This document shows, in pieces, positions 26,606 through 35,415 of a DNA stretch of 62,646 nt. The stretch is from a virus. Under the pieces are notes generated by a model that saw only the letters and a list, made by a program, of their open reading frames with translations, did no database searches and was not told the origin of the DNA. Location: positions 1 through 62,646 of the IMG/VR virus record IMGVR_UViG_3300035703_000094. The stretch is one strand, 5' to 3'. The translations under genes and the position numbers were made by a program. How positions within the stretch are numbered: the first letter of the stretch is position 1; each line of letters begins with the position of its first letter.

Positions 26606-26875
26606 TTATACTTTAAGCCCGCGCTTCTTAATTTCTTCGAGCAGTTCTTCGTCACTGGCATCTGCGAGCATCGAAGGTGCTTCTTCCATTCCTGCTTCGC
26701 CTTCAGCTTCTCCGCCGAGGTCGCCCAGGTTGATTTCGACTTCGCTCTCAGGTGCTTCACCTTCAGCGCCTTCTGCTTCCATACCAGGCATTGGTGCTTC
26801 CGATGGTTTCTTTTTCTTAGGCATTCCCATACCTTTAAGCATGCTCATCATTTTCGCGTTCTCCTTCTTTGACAA
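26606..26875 (-). CDS. Acidic small protein, 89 aa
   Basis: The N-terminus is basic and Met-rich (MSKKENAKMMSMLKGMGMPK), and the middle is almost entirely Glu, Gly, Ala and Pro (EAEGAEGEAPESEVEINLGD). It ends with DEELLEEIKKRGLKV, a short helix. It overlaps the preceding membrane-protein gene by 41 bases. Low complexity and charge suggest a disordered linker or assembly helper. No family is recognised. Confidence 0.65.
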   Translation of the reverse strand: MSKKENAKMMSMLKGMGMPKKKKPSEAPMPGMEAEGAEGEAPESEVEINLGDLGGEAEGEAGMEEAPSMLADASDEELLEEIKKRGLKV

Positions 26876-27122
26876 TGCGAAGTTTACGATTAGCAGAGTT
26901 AACTCCCCGCTGTACCTCGTCTATTGATTCTTTTACCTCAAAAAGACGCTCTTGTACAGCGCCAGTTAATACATCAAATTTTTCTTCAATCTTGGTAAGA
27001 TGGGTATGAACTATATCGAGTGCTTTGGTGGCCAACTTCCAGGCCATCCAGAGGACAAGAGCCAGCAGAACCATAGCTCCGCCGGGGCCGGCCAAGAGTG
27101 TTGCAATGCTGCTAACTTCCAT
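26835..27122 (-). CDS. Single-span membrane protein with coiled coil, holin candidate
   Basis: A 95-residue protein with one membrane helix at about residues 13-31 (GGAMVLLALVLWMAWKLAT), followed by a charged coiled-coil tail with IEEKFDVLTGAVQERLFEVK. One transmembrane span plus a charged cytoplasmic tail fits small holins or other phage membrane proteins. It is in the late operon between the adhesin genes and the connector, where lysis genes often reside in podoviruses. The endolysin is elsewhere, so this is one of three candidates for the holin (others at 41963 and 50720). Confidence 0.6.
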   Translation of the reverse strand: MEVSSIATLLAGPGGAMVLLALVLWMAWKLATKALDIVHTHLTKIEEKFDVLTGAVQERLFEVKESIDEVQRGVNSANRKLRIVKEGERENDEHA

Positions 27123-27954
27123 TGTTTGTCTCCCTGAGTAACAAGTTACACAGAAAGACTATATCCCATCCCATCGAATCTTTCCACGCCTTCTCAGCGC
27201 TATCTCTTTCCCAGCTCCACTGGCTTCCCTTGCCGGGCTGGATATTCAGGCTAAGCAGAGTCAGGGCTGCCTTATCGTCCTGCCCGTCAAGCCAGAGGAA
27301 CCACGGGTTTCCAGAGTCACGCCGGGCAAGAATGCTAGGCACGGAGGAAGAGTGGCCGAGGAGTTGCATGACAAGGGCTTTGACCGACAAAAGATGGCAC
27401 TGGTATCCAAGTGGGGTCGCGATAGCTGACGCTATTTCGAGGGTTGTAAACAACCACGAGGGGAGCCAGTCGTTCTTTAATTTAGCCTTGCAGCCCACAG
27501 CCTTCGCTACTTTGTTTGTCAGGTAAGTCATCTGGGGAGTCAGGGTGCAGCGTCTATCCGACGCCTTCGGGCAGAGGCAGCCAGTGCGATTGACGTACCC
27601 TATGAGTCTTTCGAGGGGTGCAGGGTCACGCGAGACCAGGGTCCACAGCAGAACCCCGAGGAGCATGTCCTTACTGAAGCCGTCCAGCTCGCTAGGCTCG
27701 CTGAGGAGGTCTGGCGACCTTACGGGTCTTCCATTCTCAGCGATGCAGGCCGGGACATATCCGAGTGCTTCTTCCACGCCTGCGTAGCTCAGGAGGCCGT
27801 TAAAGAGGACGCAATCGCCTTGCGACGAGCGGCTTGCCGCGAGGTCGCCTTCCGAATCGCTAGATGAGGGACCGACTTTTGCAGGAAAGCCCAGCCTGGT
27901 ATTGCACCAGGGCCGAGCCTTGTCTGCTAAGTGTTTGAGTTGTAGCGAATACAT
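27112..27954 (-). CDS. Tail-region protein of unknown function, 280 aa
   Basis: A 280-residue protein with CVLFNGLLSYAGVEEALGYV, RPVRSPDLLSEPSELDGFSK followed by DMLLGVLLWTL, and later RRDSGNPWFLWLDG. As recalled, proteins with an NGLL...G, RSP...FS(R/K)DM.LGVLL and NP(F/W)F pattern occur beside tail-fibre genes in other phages. The helical repeat with conserved Trp, Asp and Arg resembles alpha/alpha-barrel carbohydrate-active proteins, so a role in processing host surface sugars is possible but unproven. It starts directly after the S74 fibre gene and overlaps the membrane protein gene by 11 bases. Confidence 0.6.
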   Translation of the reverse strand: MYSLQLKHLADKARPWCNTRLGFPAKVGPSSSDSEGDLAASRSSQGDCVLFNGLLSYAGVEEALGYVPACIAENGRPVRSPDLLSEPSELDGFSKDMLLGVLLWTLVSRDPAPLERLIGYVNRTGCLCPKASDRRCTLTPQMTYLTNKVAKAVGCKAKLKNDWLPSWLFTTLEIASAIATPLGYQCHLLSVKALVMQLLGHSSSVPSILARRDSGNPWFLWLDGQDDKAALTLLSLNIQPGKGSQWSWERDSAEKAWKDSMGWDIVFLCNLLLRETNNGS

Positions 27955-28898
27955 TATTTAGATTCCAGGGCAGCGAGGCGGGCTTCAAGTGCGTCGTTCT
28001 TTTCTTTAAGCTCCTTGACTGCATTTACTAATACCGGCAAGAGATAGTCAGGAATGATAGTCAAGTAGTCGCTACCATCTTCTGCCTTTTCACCATTCGG
28101 AATAGCCATTTCAGGAATAGCAGTTGCGATATTTTGTGCAGTAAAACCAAGACGTTTTGGTCTTTCAGTATCGTCTGTTATGTAGCGATATTTTACTGGT
28201 TCAATCTTGAGAATTGTTTCAAGACCTTGCGTTGGTTCAAAATCTTTCTTTTTACGTTCATCAGATGAAAGTGGTGACCATTGATTATTTCCGTTAGTAA
28301 GCACGACGCCACTTACTCCACCGGAAGACATTGCTATTGTGTAGCCTGGAGCTGATTCGCAACGAAGCTGTGAACCGGCTGGATATGTGTACCAAAATCC
28401 TTTTTGTACACCAGATGCTCCGAAGGTAATTCCGGGATTTGTACCTAAATTGAGGTCTAAGCCAGTAATTCCTCCACCCATTTTACTTGTTATACCTACC
28501 AGCAAGTTCCCGCTGGCGTCGAGGCGCATGCGTTCTGTGGAGTTTGTATATATCACTAAAGGGTGATTACTTTCAGTCCCTACCCAACCATCTGTCGTAG
28601 TGGCTCCAATAGTAGTATTGACGTTATCAGTACTGTTTCTAATTGTAGCGTATACAGACCCAGAAGCGCCTACGTGTAGTTTTCTAGCAGGACTCGCCGT
28701 CCCAATCCCGACATTCCCGCTGGCGTCCACCACGACGCGCTGCACGCCTGCCGTGCTGAGGCCCAGCACGCCTGCCGAAACCAGGTACACGCCCGTGCCC
28801 GTCGAGTCGTTGAAGGCGAAGGACGGTGCCGCTGCGGTGCCTGCTGGGGCGCGTCTTACGTCGGATAGGATTGGGCCTGTTATTGCGCTGCTTGCCAT
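27954..28898 (-). CDS. Tail fibre with C-terminal S74 intramolecular chaperone
   Basis: A 314-residue fibre tip protein. The first part has fibre motifs such as RVVVDASGNVGIGTASPARK. The C-terminus is a peptidase S74 chaperone domain: LSSDERKKKDF (211-220) with the Ser and Lys of the self-cleavage dyad, then ILKIEPVKYRY, RLGFTAQNIATAIPEM, and a final coiled coil. In this family the domain trimerises the fibre, then cuts itself off. The gene is the last of the adhesin block and overlaps the next gene by one base. It probably determines receptor binding. Confidence 0.87.
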   Translation of the reverse strand: MASSAITGPILSDVRRAPAGTAAAPSFAFNDSTGTGVYLVSAGVLGLSTAGVQRVVVDASGNVGIGTASPARKLHVGASGSVYATIRNSTDNVNTTIGATTTDGWVGTESNHPLVIYTNSTERMRLDASGNLLVGITSKMGGGITGLDLNLGTNPGITFGASGVQKGFWYTYPAGSQLRCESAPGYTIAMSSGGVSGVVLTNGNNQWSPLSSDERKKKDFEPTQGLETILKIEPVKYRYITDDTERPKRLGFTAQNIATAIPEMAIPNGEKAEDGSDYLTIIPDYLLPVLVNAVKELKEKNDALEARLAALESK

Positions 28899-28919
28899 GT
28901 TTTAGTTCCTTTCAAGTTC

Positions 28920-29939
28920 TTATAGTTCTGCAGATATGATTCCAACAAAAGTTATACCAATCGGTACCCAATTCACCGACCCTTTACTTCTATTTACATA
29001 AAATCTAAATCCGGTTGTGTCAGCAGCCATTATTGTATAATTTTCATTAGTTAAACCAACCTCTCCTGTACTGTCAAAAAGATACGAAACCCCAGTTGGA
29101 GAAAGAGTAGGGGCGGCTCTCATACTTTTTTGAATACTAAAATAAGACCGTGTATTAGAGACATCAACCTGTCCAACTAAATACATTGGTGCATTGGTCG
29201 TAGTTACTAAGCAATACCTCTGACACAACGCAAGTTCAAGCGCGTACGGTCTTCTTTCAAATGGTGTCGCAGTATTTCCGACTTCGAGCTGTACTTGGGC
29301 GATGTCAATATATCGTCCAGCATTTCCTGCTACCAATGGGAATATAGAGATTTGCAGATAAGAACTGTTTGCGTCTGTGCCTAAACTTTTACCAGATACT
29401 GAAGGCACTGTAAACGTATATGTATATTTAGTCCAAGTAGTTGTGATTGCTTGAGATTGTTGTACAATCGTATTGACCGCAGTAGAGGGACTTCCGCCAG
29501 TACCAAAGTTTTGATTAATTGTAATTGCGCCCTGATTTGTACCAGCTGCCGGATTGATTGTAAGTGCCTGGTCTGCCCTTGCCCAGAAAGAAAGAGTCAA
29601 AGTTTGTCCAGAAGTGCGCGTAACATCTTCTATACGCTGTGAAGTTGCGACAAATTCAACGGCAGTTCCGATAGCATTTAATCTTAGTCTATGAAAATAT
29701 CTTGGATTATTTGGTACATCGGTTTGTCCAATACCAAACACACCCAGGTCTACACTGAAGTTTACCGTATCATTCTTTGTTATACGCCAACGGTCTGCAA
29801 CATACGCATCTGCAGTAAACGGCCCTAAGCTGCCCCCGCGCTGCCAAATATCGAAGTTACCGTTAATCAGCAAATTTCTGAAATTTAGGCCGGAGTTAGC
29901 CAGGTCTCCGTATGCCCCTAGTAGTGCTGTGTTGCTCAT
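28920..29939 (-). CDS. Tail fibre/adhesin with carbohydrate-binding-type domain, 339 aa
   Basis: The protein begins with a short collar, then NLLINGNFDIWQRGGSLGPF, ADAYVADRW and later TLTLSFWARAD and QLEVGNTATPFERRPYALEL. This string is the pattern of jelly-roll carbohydrate-binding domains found in many phage fibres. The C-terminal 80 residues form another beta domain. It is the third adhesin gene in the block and is transcribed toward the S74 fibre. It is likely to bind host surface sugar. Confidence 0.75.
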   Translation of the reverse strand: MSNTALLGAYGDLANSGLNFRNLLINGNFDIWQRGGSLGPFTADAYVADRWRITKNDTVNFSVDLGVFGIGQTDVPNNPRYFHRLRLNAIGTAVEFVATSQRIEDVTRTSGQTLTLSFWARADQALTINPAAGTNQGAITINQNFGTGGSPSTAVNTIVQQSQAITTTWTKYTYTFTVPSVSGKSLGTDANSSYLQISIFPLVAGNAGRYIDIAQVQLEVGNTATPFERRPYALELALCQRYCLVTTTNAPMYLVGQVDVSNTRSYFSIQKSMRAAPTLSPTGVSYLFDSTGEVGLTNENYTIMAADTTGFRFYVNRSKGSVNWVPIGITFVGIISAEL

Positions 29940-29989
29940 GTTCGATTATCTCCTCATCTGCGGCCTTCCGGCCTTGCTTCGTCGTAGCT

Positions 29990-32623
29990 TTATGTCAATT
30001 GGTACGTGAAGTTAAAAGTATCCGAAGGAATGTTGTTAAAGTTCCAACCAGATGGATAGCCAGCTCCGGCAGCGGTATAATAAGATTGTATTGACGCATT
30101 GTTAAAGTAAAACAAACCAGCACCCAAAACTAATCCACCATTACCAGAATATCTAATAGCCACATTAGCCATGGTAACTCCGGCTCCTATTGCGTATCGC
30201 GTAGGAACTGAACCAAAATCCATTGCTGCTGTTGCATTTGTTATGGTTGCACCAGTATTAATATTTGGAATACGTATATTGGCTAATTTATTTCTACGAG
30301 ATAGCGTTAAATTGTAACTTCCACTAGCATTAGCAAGAGTCCACGTTCTTGCGAGCCAGAACACCTCGCTGACATCTAACACTTTCCAGTTTGCCGCTGT
30401 GCTAGGATTGTCTATTAATGCCATAAGCTCTACAAATCCAGTACCATTAATTTGAGCTTCGGCGATTGACGGAGAAGTAAAGAAACAGTTTGTTTCTGTA
30501 CTGCCAGTCAGCTCAACTTCAATTCGTACTCTGTATCCCGCTTTTACGTTAGTGGGCAGAACTGCTGTAATAGGGGCCGCAGGAGAAGCTACAACAACTC
30601 GATACAAACTGGGGCCGGTAGAGGTTATGTTAAAGTTTCCGGTTGATGTAACATTTGCAAAACCAAGTGGCGATATTGCAGAACCGTCTGGAACAATAGA
30701 ACCTACACTAATACTCAAGGGCAGCGTTGCTCCCACTGCCGGGGCATTCAGGGCGTAGTTAATGTATGCCGACGTAAATCCTGCCACGTTTGGCAATGTG
30801 ACTTGAATCATCCCTGCGGCAGTTATGCTCACACTGAAGCCTGTCGGAGGTGTATCGCCGGTTGTCTGGTAGGACAGATTGAAGTCTGTCGCGTTGCCAT
30901 TCTTTGCGAACTGTGCCTGCACATAGAAGCGTGTATTGACGGTGCCGTCGATGAAGACAGTACCAGCCAATGAACCAGCTTCGTAGTTGGCTGCATCTTG
31001 TACAGAGGTGGTTGTATTATTAGCAAGCGAGATAGTTGTGCGGGCATTGGCTGCACCTACGACTGTCCCGCGCATATTGTAGAAGAACATCTTGGCTGGG
31101 CTAGAGGAGAAGATGATACCGAGTGGCTTGCTGACTTGCCCGACTACGCTAGGCTCCGTCGCGGTCATCTTGCCTGCTTCACTAGCCGAGAGGAAGACTG
31201 CCTCGCCTACGCCGGGAACTGAGCCGCCCTCGAAGTCATCTGCCGAGATAACCTCGATTGCGCCGCCTGTAGCCAGCTCGAATGTATCTGCGTCAATGAC
31301 GTTGGCCAGGATACCTACAACCTCAGCTGTATTGGCTGCGGTAGCTATTGCAGAGGTATAGGTAGTGCCGTTGAGATAGAGGACCTTGCCTTTGTCTGCA
31401 GCATTTGTAAAGCCGTGAGGTGCGGGTGTGGTGACCTGAGTTACTGTACCGCCTGCTCCACCGCCTGTACCACCTACCACTGTCCATTTGTTGACGGTGC
31501 CAGTGCGGTAGACGAGGAAGAGGGCAGCCTTATCTGCCAGACTGACTGGGCCACCTGTGCCTGTAATAATTTGACGACTTGCGTTAGAGCCTGATTCATT
31601 GTCAATAAGAACAGAGCCGCCAGAGCGGTTCAGGATGACCAGATGTTGGCCTTCACTATTCTGCACATTTATTTGGTTGACAATGTACGAACCAGCCACA
31701 CTTGCAGTCAGGGTGATAAGACCCGTGCGATTCGTAGCAAAGACTTCGTTTGTTCCAGGAGACAAGTTAGTCAGAGCGGAATCTGCAACCTGGGTCACGA
31801 GACCATCGAAGGTTTTCAATTTGACGTTACTGTTAGCTCCATCCTGAGTCAGGATTGCCGTGTTATCCGGGATGCTGTTACCGCTGACGATTACGCCTGT
31901 ACCGTCTCTACGGATAACCTTGTTGGCATCTGCAAGGACTGTGGAAAGTTTGCCGATGGAGACCGATGTGTCGGCCAACTTGCTACCTGCAATGTTTGCA
32001 GTAGCAGAAACATCTGCGTCAACGATGAGAGAGGTAGAGAGTGCACCTGCAACGCTGTTGTGGACAACGCCTGCAGTATTGAGGCCAGTTACGGTTGCAT
32101 TGGTTACGCTCAAGTCACCTGTGGTAGTTATGGTCTGTGCACCGAAGTTAGGACTAACCTTGGTTCCTGCGATAGCTGCCGTTGCACTGACATCGCCGTC
32201 CACGATAGTTCCATCAGCAATCATTGCCGAAGTAATTGTACCGCTGTCACTACGTGTGACCAAGATACCGCTTGTATCTGGCAGCGTGAATGTGCGTCCG
32301 TTTGTGAGGCTCTCTGTGGAGATGGTGGCTGCGCTACCATTCTCGCCTGTAACCAACAACTTATTGGCAGCCGATGCTACATTTACTTTGCCAGCTGCAG
32401 GAGTTGCAGCCGTGCCGTCAATAACGGGCGAAGTGAGTGTTTTCTTTTCGAGTGTCTGTGTCTGCTTGTCGAGGACGAGTGTCTGGGCAGCATCAGCTCC
32501 CATGTCAGGGATATTAATAGTTTTATCTGAAGCGCCGGACTGTGTTGCCGGCTCTACCGTAATCTCTTTTCCGTCAAAGAATTTGATTCTAGTCAGGCGT
32601 TCCCAAAGACCAAATACTTTCAT
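29990..32623 (-). CDS. Tail fibre protein, 877 aa
   Basis: A long repetitive fibre protein. The N-terminal part has LEKKTLTSPVIDGTAATPAA, and further repeats of the type SATANIAGSKLADTS and ATAAIAGTKVSPNFG, which are typical of fibre shafts (TxxxIxxSKL repeats). The C-terminal 300 residues are beta-rich with Gly, Asn, Ser and Thr and end in a probable receptor-binding domain. It starts three bases after the end of the preceding, even longer fibre gene, with which it shares shaft motifs, suggesting an old duplication. It lacks a chaperone domain of its own. Confidence 0.8.
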   Translation of the reverse strand: MKVFGLWERLTRIKFFDGKEITVEPATQSGASDKTINIPDMGADAAQTLVLDKQTQTLEKKTLTSPVIDGTAATPAAGKVNVASAANKLLVTGENGSAATISTESLTNGRTFTLPDTSGILVTRSDSGTITSAMIADGTIVDGDVSATAAIAGTKVSPNFGAQTITTTGDLSVTNATVTGLNTAGVVHNSVAGALSTSLIVDADVSATANIAGSKLADTSVSIGKLSTVLADANKVIRRDGTGVIVSGNSIPDNTAILTQDGANSNVKLKTFDGLVTQVADSALTNLSPGTNEVFATNRTGLITLTASVAGSYIVNQINVQNSEGQHLVILNRSGGSVLIDNESGSNASRQIITGTGGPVSLADKAALFLVYRTGTVNKWTVVGGTGGGAGGTVTQVTTPAPHGFTNAADKGKVLYLNGTTYTSAIATAANTAEVVGILANVIDADTFELATGGAIEVISADDFEGGSVPGVGEAVFLSASEAGKMTATEPSVVGQVSKPLGIIFSSSPAKMFFYNMRGTVVGAANARTTISLANNTTTSVQDAANYEAGSLAGTVFIDGTVNTRFYVQAQFAKNGNATDFNLSYQTTGDTPPTGFSVSITAAGMIQVTLPNVAGFTSAYINYALNAPAVGATLPLSISVGSIVPDGSAISPLGFANVTSTGNFNITSTGPSLYRVVVASPAAPITAVLPTNVKAGYRVRIEVELTGSTETNCFFTSPSIAEAQINGTGFVELMALIDNPSTAANWKVLDVSEVFWLARTWTLANASGSYNLTLSRRNKLANIRIPNINTGATITNATAAMDFGSVPTRYAIGAGVTMANVAIRYSGNGGLVLGAGLFYFNNASIQSYYTAAGAGYPSGWNFNNIPSDTFNFTYQLT

Positions 32624-32625
32624 TA

Positions 32626-35289
32626 TTAGATTCTCCTTATTAGAACTTTCCAGCCAGAACCAGTGGGTACCTCAGACGCAGTCAATGTCACTGTGTTTAC
32701 ATCAGTACGCACGACGGAGTCTACCAAAATATCCTCAAAGGTGTCCAGTGAATAGATTTGAATGAGTACATCACGGCTTGCTAGATTATGTGTGATAACT
32801 TTACTTGTGCCATCTGCTGTTGCCCAGGTCGCGGTGAAGTTGGCACCGGACAGATTGGCGATAGCCTGCAGGCTAACCTTCTTGAGGTTATCCGAGTCGG
32901 AAGCATCTGAAATAAGTAGATAATCTTCTGCTGCAGGGCTGACTTGTGTTTTGCTTGTGATAGCCTCTTTCTTGAGCGTGAGGGTCAAGGCATTGGAGGC
33001 ATCATCGTAGGTAGCTTGCAGGTCATTCGAGGAGCCTACGAGGTTAGCTCCTACGACATCCTGTACAGCCTCGGTAAAGTCAGTAATCTGTGCAGCTGGG
33101 ATAGCAATGCTTTGTTCTGCTGCAGAGGTCAGGCGACCCTTATTGTCTACAGCGATTGTAACAGTTTTGGAAGCACTACCGTAGCTGCCGTTAGTAACGC
33201 CGGTAACTTTAAGAGCAAAGCTAAGCTGGTTACCAGTATCGTCATAAGTTTTAGCAATCTCAGTAGAGTCGATAAGTAGTGCATTGATGGCATCCTGAGC
33301 CAGCTCATCGCTGAAGAATTTGTTTGTTGAGCCTTCAGTAATATTGTCTGTATTGATGGTTGCTTGACGTAGGCTGAATGTAATCGAATCAGGGCCTGAG
33401 CCGTGGGCGATGGTGACACCAGAGGTGACGCCATCATTGACGGCAATCATTCCCTTGACCTTGGTATTGACGCGAGCATCCGTGTAGTAGAGACGTGCGC
33501 CTTCAGGCAAGTCTGTGGTACTGAATGCACCGATATTCAAGGTCGGAGTCAGTGTACGGTTGACTGAATTGTAACTCCAAGTCAATCCTGTGGCTGCTTG
33601 AATAGTCGCATTCACTTGGTCCGAAATCATCTGGTTACGGTTAGCTGAACTATTCAAAGGAGATGGCAGGTCTGTTTCTTGCAGCTGACGGAAGTCCGGC
33701 GTACCTGTAGAACCGATAGGAGAAGCAAAGACCTTGTTGGCTGTCTGATTAGCCAGGACTATGTCAAATTGTCCTGTAGCTGTAATGAATGGAATAGAGT
33801 CGCCAGGCTCGACAGGGATTACTGCACCAGAGCCGTCGCGGGTTGTCACACTAAAGATGTTTGGTGCGGTCAAGCCTACCTTGGATACAGAACCACCTGC
33901 CTGTGAAACAGACCAGCTTGTATTGCCCAGACCGTCCGTGACAAGCACATAGTTCTGACCACCGGCGTTGGATGGAAACTTGAAGTTGAGGTCCTGTGTC
34001 TGGCTCTGGATTCCGAGTGTAGTCTTGAAGGTTTGTCCAATCTTGAAGCCTGATTCAGATTCGGCAAACTGAATACCAAACTTGGCATCCACCTTCTCGC
34101 CGGAAAGCCTGTCACCGGATTGCGAAGACCAGTCAGTATTCTTGAGACTGCCGGTCAATTGCAGCTTTCCGTAGACGATGTCGGCATTGGATGCAATATC
34201 TGCATTGACAATGCTATTGCTCATGCTGAGTGCAGAGTAGGGAATGGCGGAGAAGGTGTTCTCCTGACCGCTCATGCTCTTGTTCTGTAGTGTCTGAGAG
34301 AGGGTACGCCGCTCCTCGTCTGAGCGGTTGTCTACATTGCCCAGGCCCACATCTGCCTTGGTAATCCCGGTAGGTGTAGTGATGTGTGGAGATTGCAGAG
34401 TTTTGTTGGTCAATACCTGTGCATCCGAGACGCCTACGATTGCACTGGCTGTGCCATGTGCTGCCGTGGCTCCCGTGTGTGCATCGAAGTCTGCAGTCTT
34501 TGCACGTGTGTCAATGTCCTGCTGAAGTTCCGAAAGGGCTGACTGCAAGTCTGTGGCAGAAATGTTTGCAATGGCAGCTACGGCAATCTTTGTTGCCGCG
34601 ATTGCTGCGCTGCTGGATATATCTGCGTTATTTACTTGCCCTGCAAGATTGAGTTTAGAGTAGGCAATGGCTGCCGTAGAAGCAATGGATGCGTTGACGA
34701 TGCCGGTAATCTCATTGACTCCCGGGGTAGCATCTATTGTCTTATTGGTCAGCGTCTCTTCGCCAGCAAGTGTAGCTACTGTACCTGTGACTGGCAACGT
34801 AATTTCTGTAGCTGCGGTTGTGTTAAACTTTGTACTAAATCCGCCTGCAAGTTCCAGGTCTTGTGCAAGGACAAGTGCGCGGTTACCGTTTTGAATATCG
34901 AGCAAAAGTTCACGGTTGGCTGCAGTATCTGCTGCACCTTGTTTAGTTGAGTCATAGCGGATGGTAAGATATTTGCGGGTAGCAAGTGGTACTAGGTAGT
35001 CAGGCAAACGGAGTGAACCATTTAGTTCAAAGACACTTGCATAGACTTTGAATTCTGCTACGGGTGTAGCTTCTGAGCCGACGTAAAGGCTGCTGGTTCC
35101 ATTACCGCCTGCCGAGGGGTCGCCAGGAAGAAGACGGATGTCTGTTTTACTACGGATATTAACTGCTTCTGAATTGTCAACTTGATATACGCCGCCGAGA
35201 CGGTCCAAAATTTCCAAGTTGGCTTTGGCCTCTGTACTCAGGCCCGAGGACAGGAAGAGGCGTAGATTTCGGGTACGACTGGTGGCCAC
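32626..35289 (-). CDS. Tail fibre protein, first in the block, 887 aa
   Basis: A large shaft-like fibre protein. GTG at 35289 is proposed as the start because GGAGGACTCACAA precedes it, and the upstream codons would run into a strong terminator. The N-terminal region may attach to the tail (SRTRNLRLFLSSGLSTEA). The middle contains repeats of the type STAAIAYSKLNLAGQVNNAD, ITKADVGLGNVDNRSDEERR and NTFSAIPYSALSMSNS, which are common in fibre shafts. The C-terminus is a beta-sandwich ending in SEVPTGSGWKVLIRRI. It lies directly after the capsid terminator and so needs its own promoter or readthrough. Confidence 0.8.
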   Translation of the reverse strand: MATSRTRNLRLFLSSGLSTEAKANLEILDRLGGVYQVDNSEAVNIRSKTDIRLLPGDPSAGGNGTSSLYVGSEATPVAEFKVYASVFELNGSLRLPDYLVPLATRKYLTIRYDSTKQGAADTAANRELLLDIQNGNRALVLAQDLELAGGFSTKFNTTAATEITLPVTGTVATLAGEETLTNKTIDATPGVNEITGIVNASIASTAAIAYSKLNLAGQVNNADISSSAAIAATKIAVAAIANISATDLQSALSELQQDIDTRAKTADFDAHTGATAAHGTASAIVGVSDAQVLTNKTLQSPHITTPTGITKADVGLGNVDNRSDEERRTLSQTLQNKSMSGQENTFSAIPYSALSMSNSIVNADIASNADIVYGKLQLTGSLKNTDWSSQSGDRLSGEKVDAKFGIQFAESESGFKIGQTFKTTLGIQSQTQDLNFKFPSNAGGQNYVLVTDGLGNTSWSVSQAGGSVSKVGLTAPNIFSVTTRDGSGAVIPVEPGDSIPFITATGQFDIVLANQTANKVFASPIGSTGTPDFRQLQETDLPSPLNSSANRNQMISDQVNATIQAATGLTWSYNSVNRTLTPTLNIGAFSTTDLPEGARLYYTDARVNTKVKGMIAVNDGVTSGVTIAHGSGPDSITFSLRQATINTDNITEGSTNKFFSDELAQDAINALLIDSTEIAKTYDDTGNQLSFALKVTGVTNGSYGSASKTVTIAVDNKGRLTSAAEQSIAIPAAQITDFTEAVQDVVGANLVGSSNDLQATYDDASNALTLTLKKEAITSKTQVSPAAEDYLLISDASDSDNLKKVSLQAIANLSGANFTATWATADGTSKVITHNLASRDVLIQIYSLDTFEDILVDSVVRTDVNTVTLTASEVPTGSGWKVLIRRI

Positions 35290-35306
35290 TTGTGAGTCCT
35301 CCACTT

Positions 35307-35322
35307 CAGGGCGACAGCCCTG
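35307..35322. promoter_or_regulatory. Inverted repeat before the first fibre gene
   Basis: CAGGGC and GCCCTG are separated by four bases. On the minus-strand message the hairpin would sit about 18-30 bases before the GTG of the fibre gene, just upstream of the GGAGG ribosome-binding site. There is no T-run, so it is not a terminator. It could stabilise the message or act as an RNA-processing site after readthrough of the terminator beyond the capsid gene. Confidence 0.45.
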
Positions 35323-35350
35323 CGGTCTGTCAGGTCTTGGGAAGTGTAGC

Positions 35351-35395
35351 AAAAGAAAAGGCCCTACGCAAGTGCCAGGCACGGACGTAGGACCT
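35351..35395 (-). terminator. Rho-independent terminator after the capsid gene
   Basis: On the minus strand an eleven-pair stem (AAGGTCCTACG with CGTAGGGCCTT, one G-T pair) holds an inner hairpin (GTGCCTGGCAC), followed by TTTTCTTTT. It begins about 20 bases after the capsid stop. It separates highly expressed head genes from the fibre block. Confidence 0.9.
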
Positions 35396-35415
35396 TAATC
35401 TAGGACTTCACAGCA

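Noticed and set aside
31643-32765. Long plus-strand open frames (295 and 301 codons) opposite the fibre gene
   Set aside because: They overlap each other in different frames, lack ribosome-binding sites, are low-complexity mirror translations of Ala/Thr/Val-rich fibre repeats and run against the local operon.
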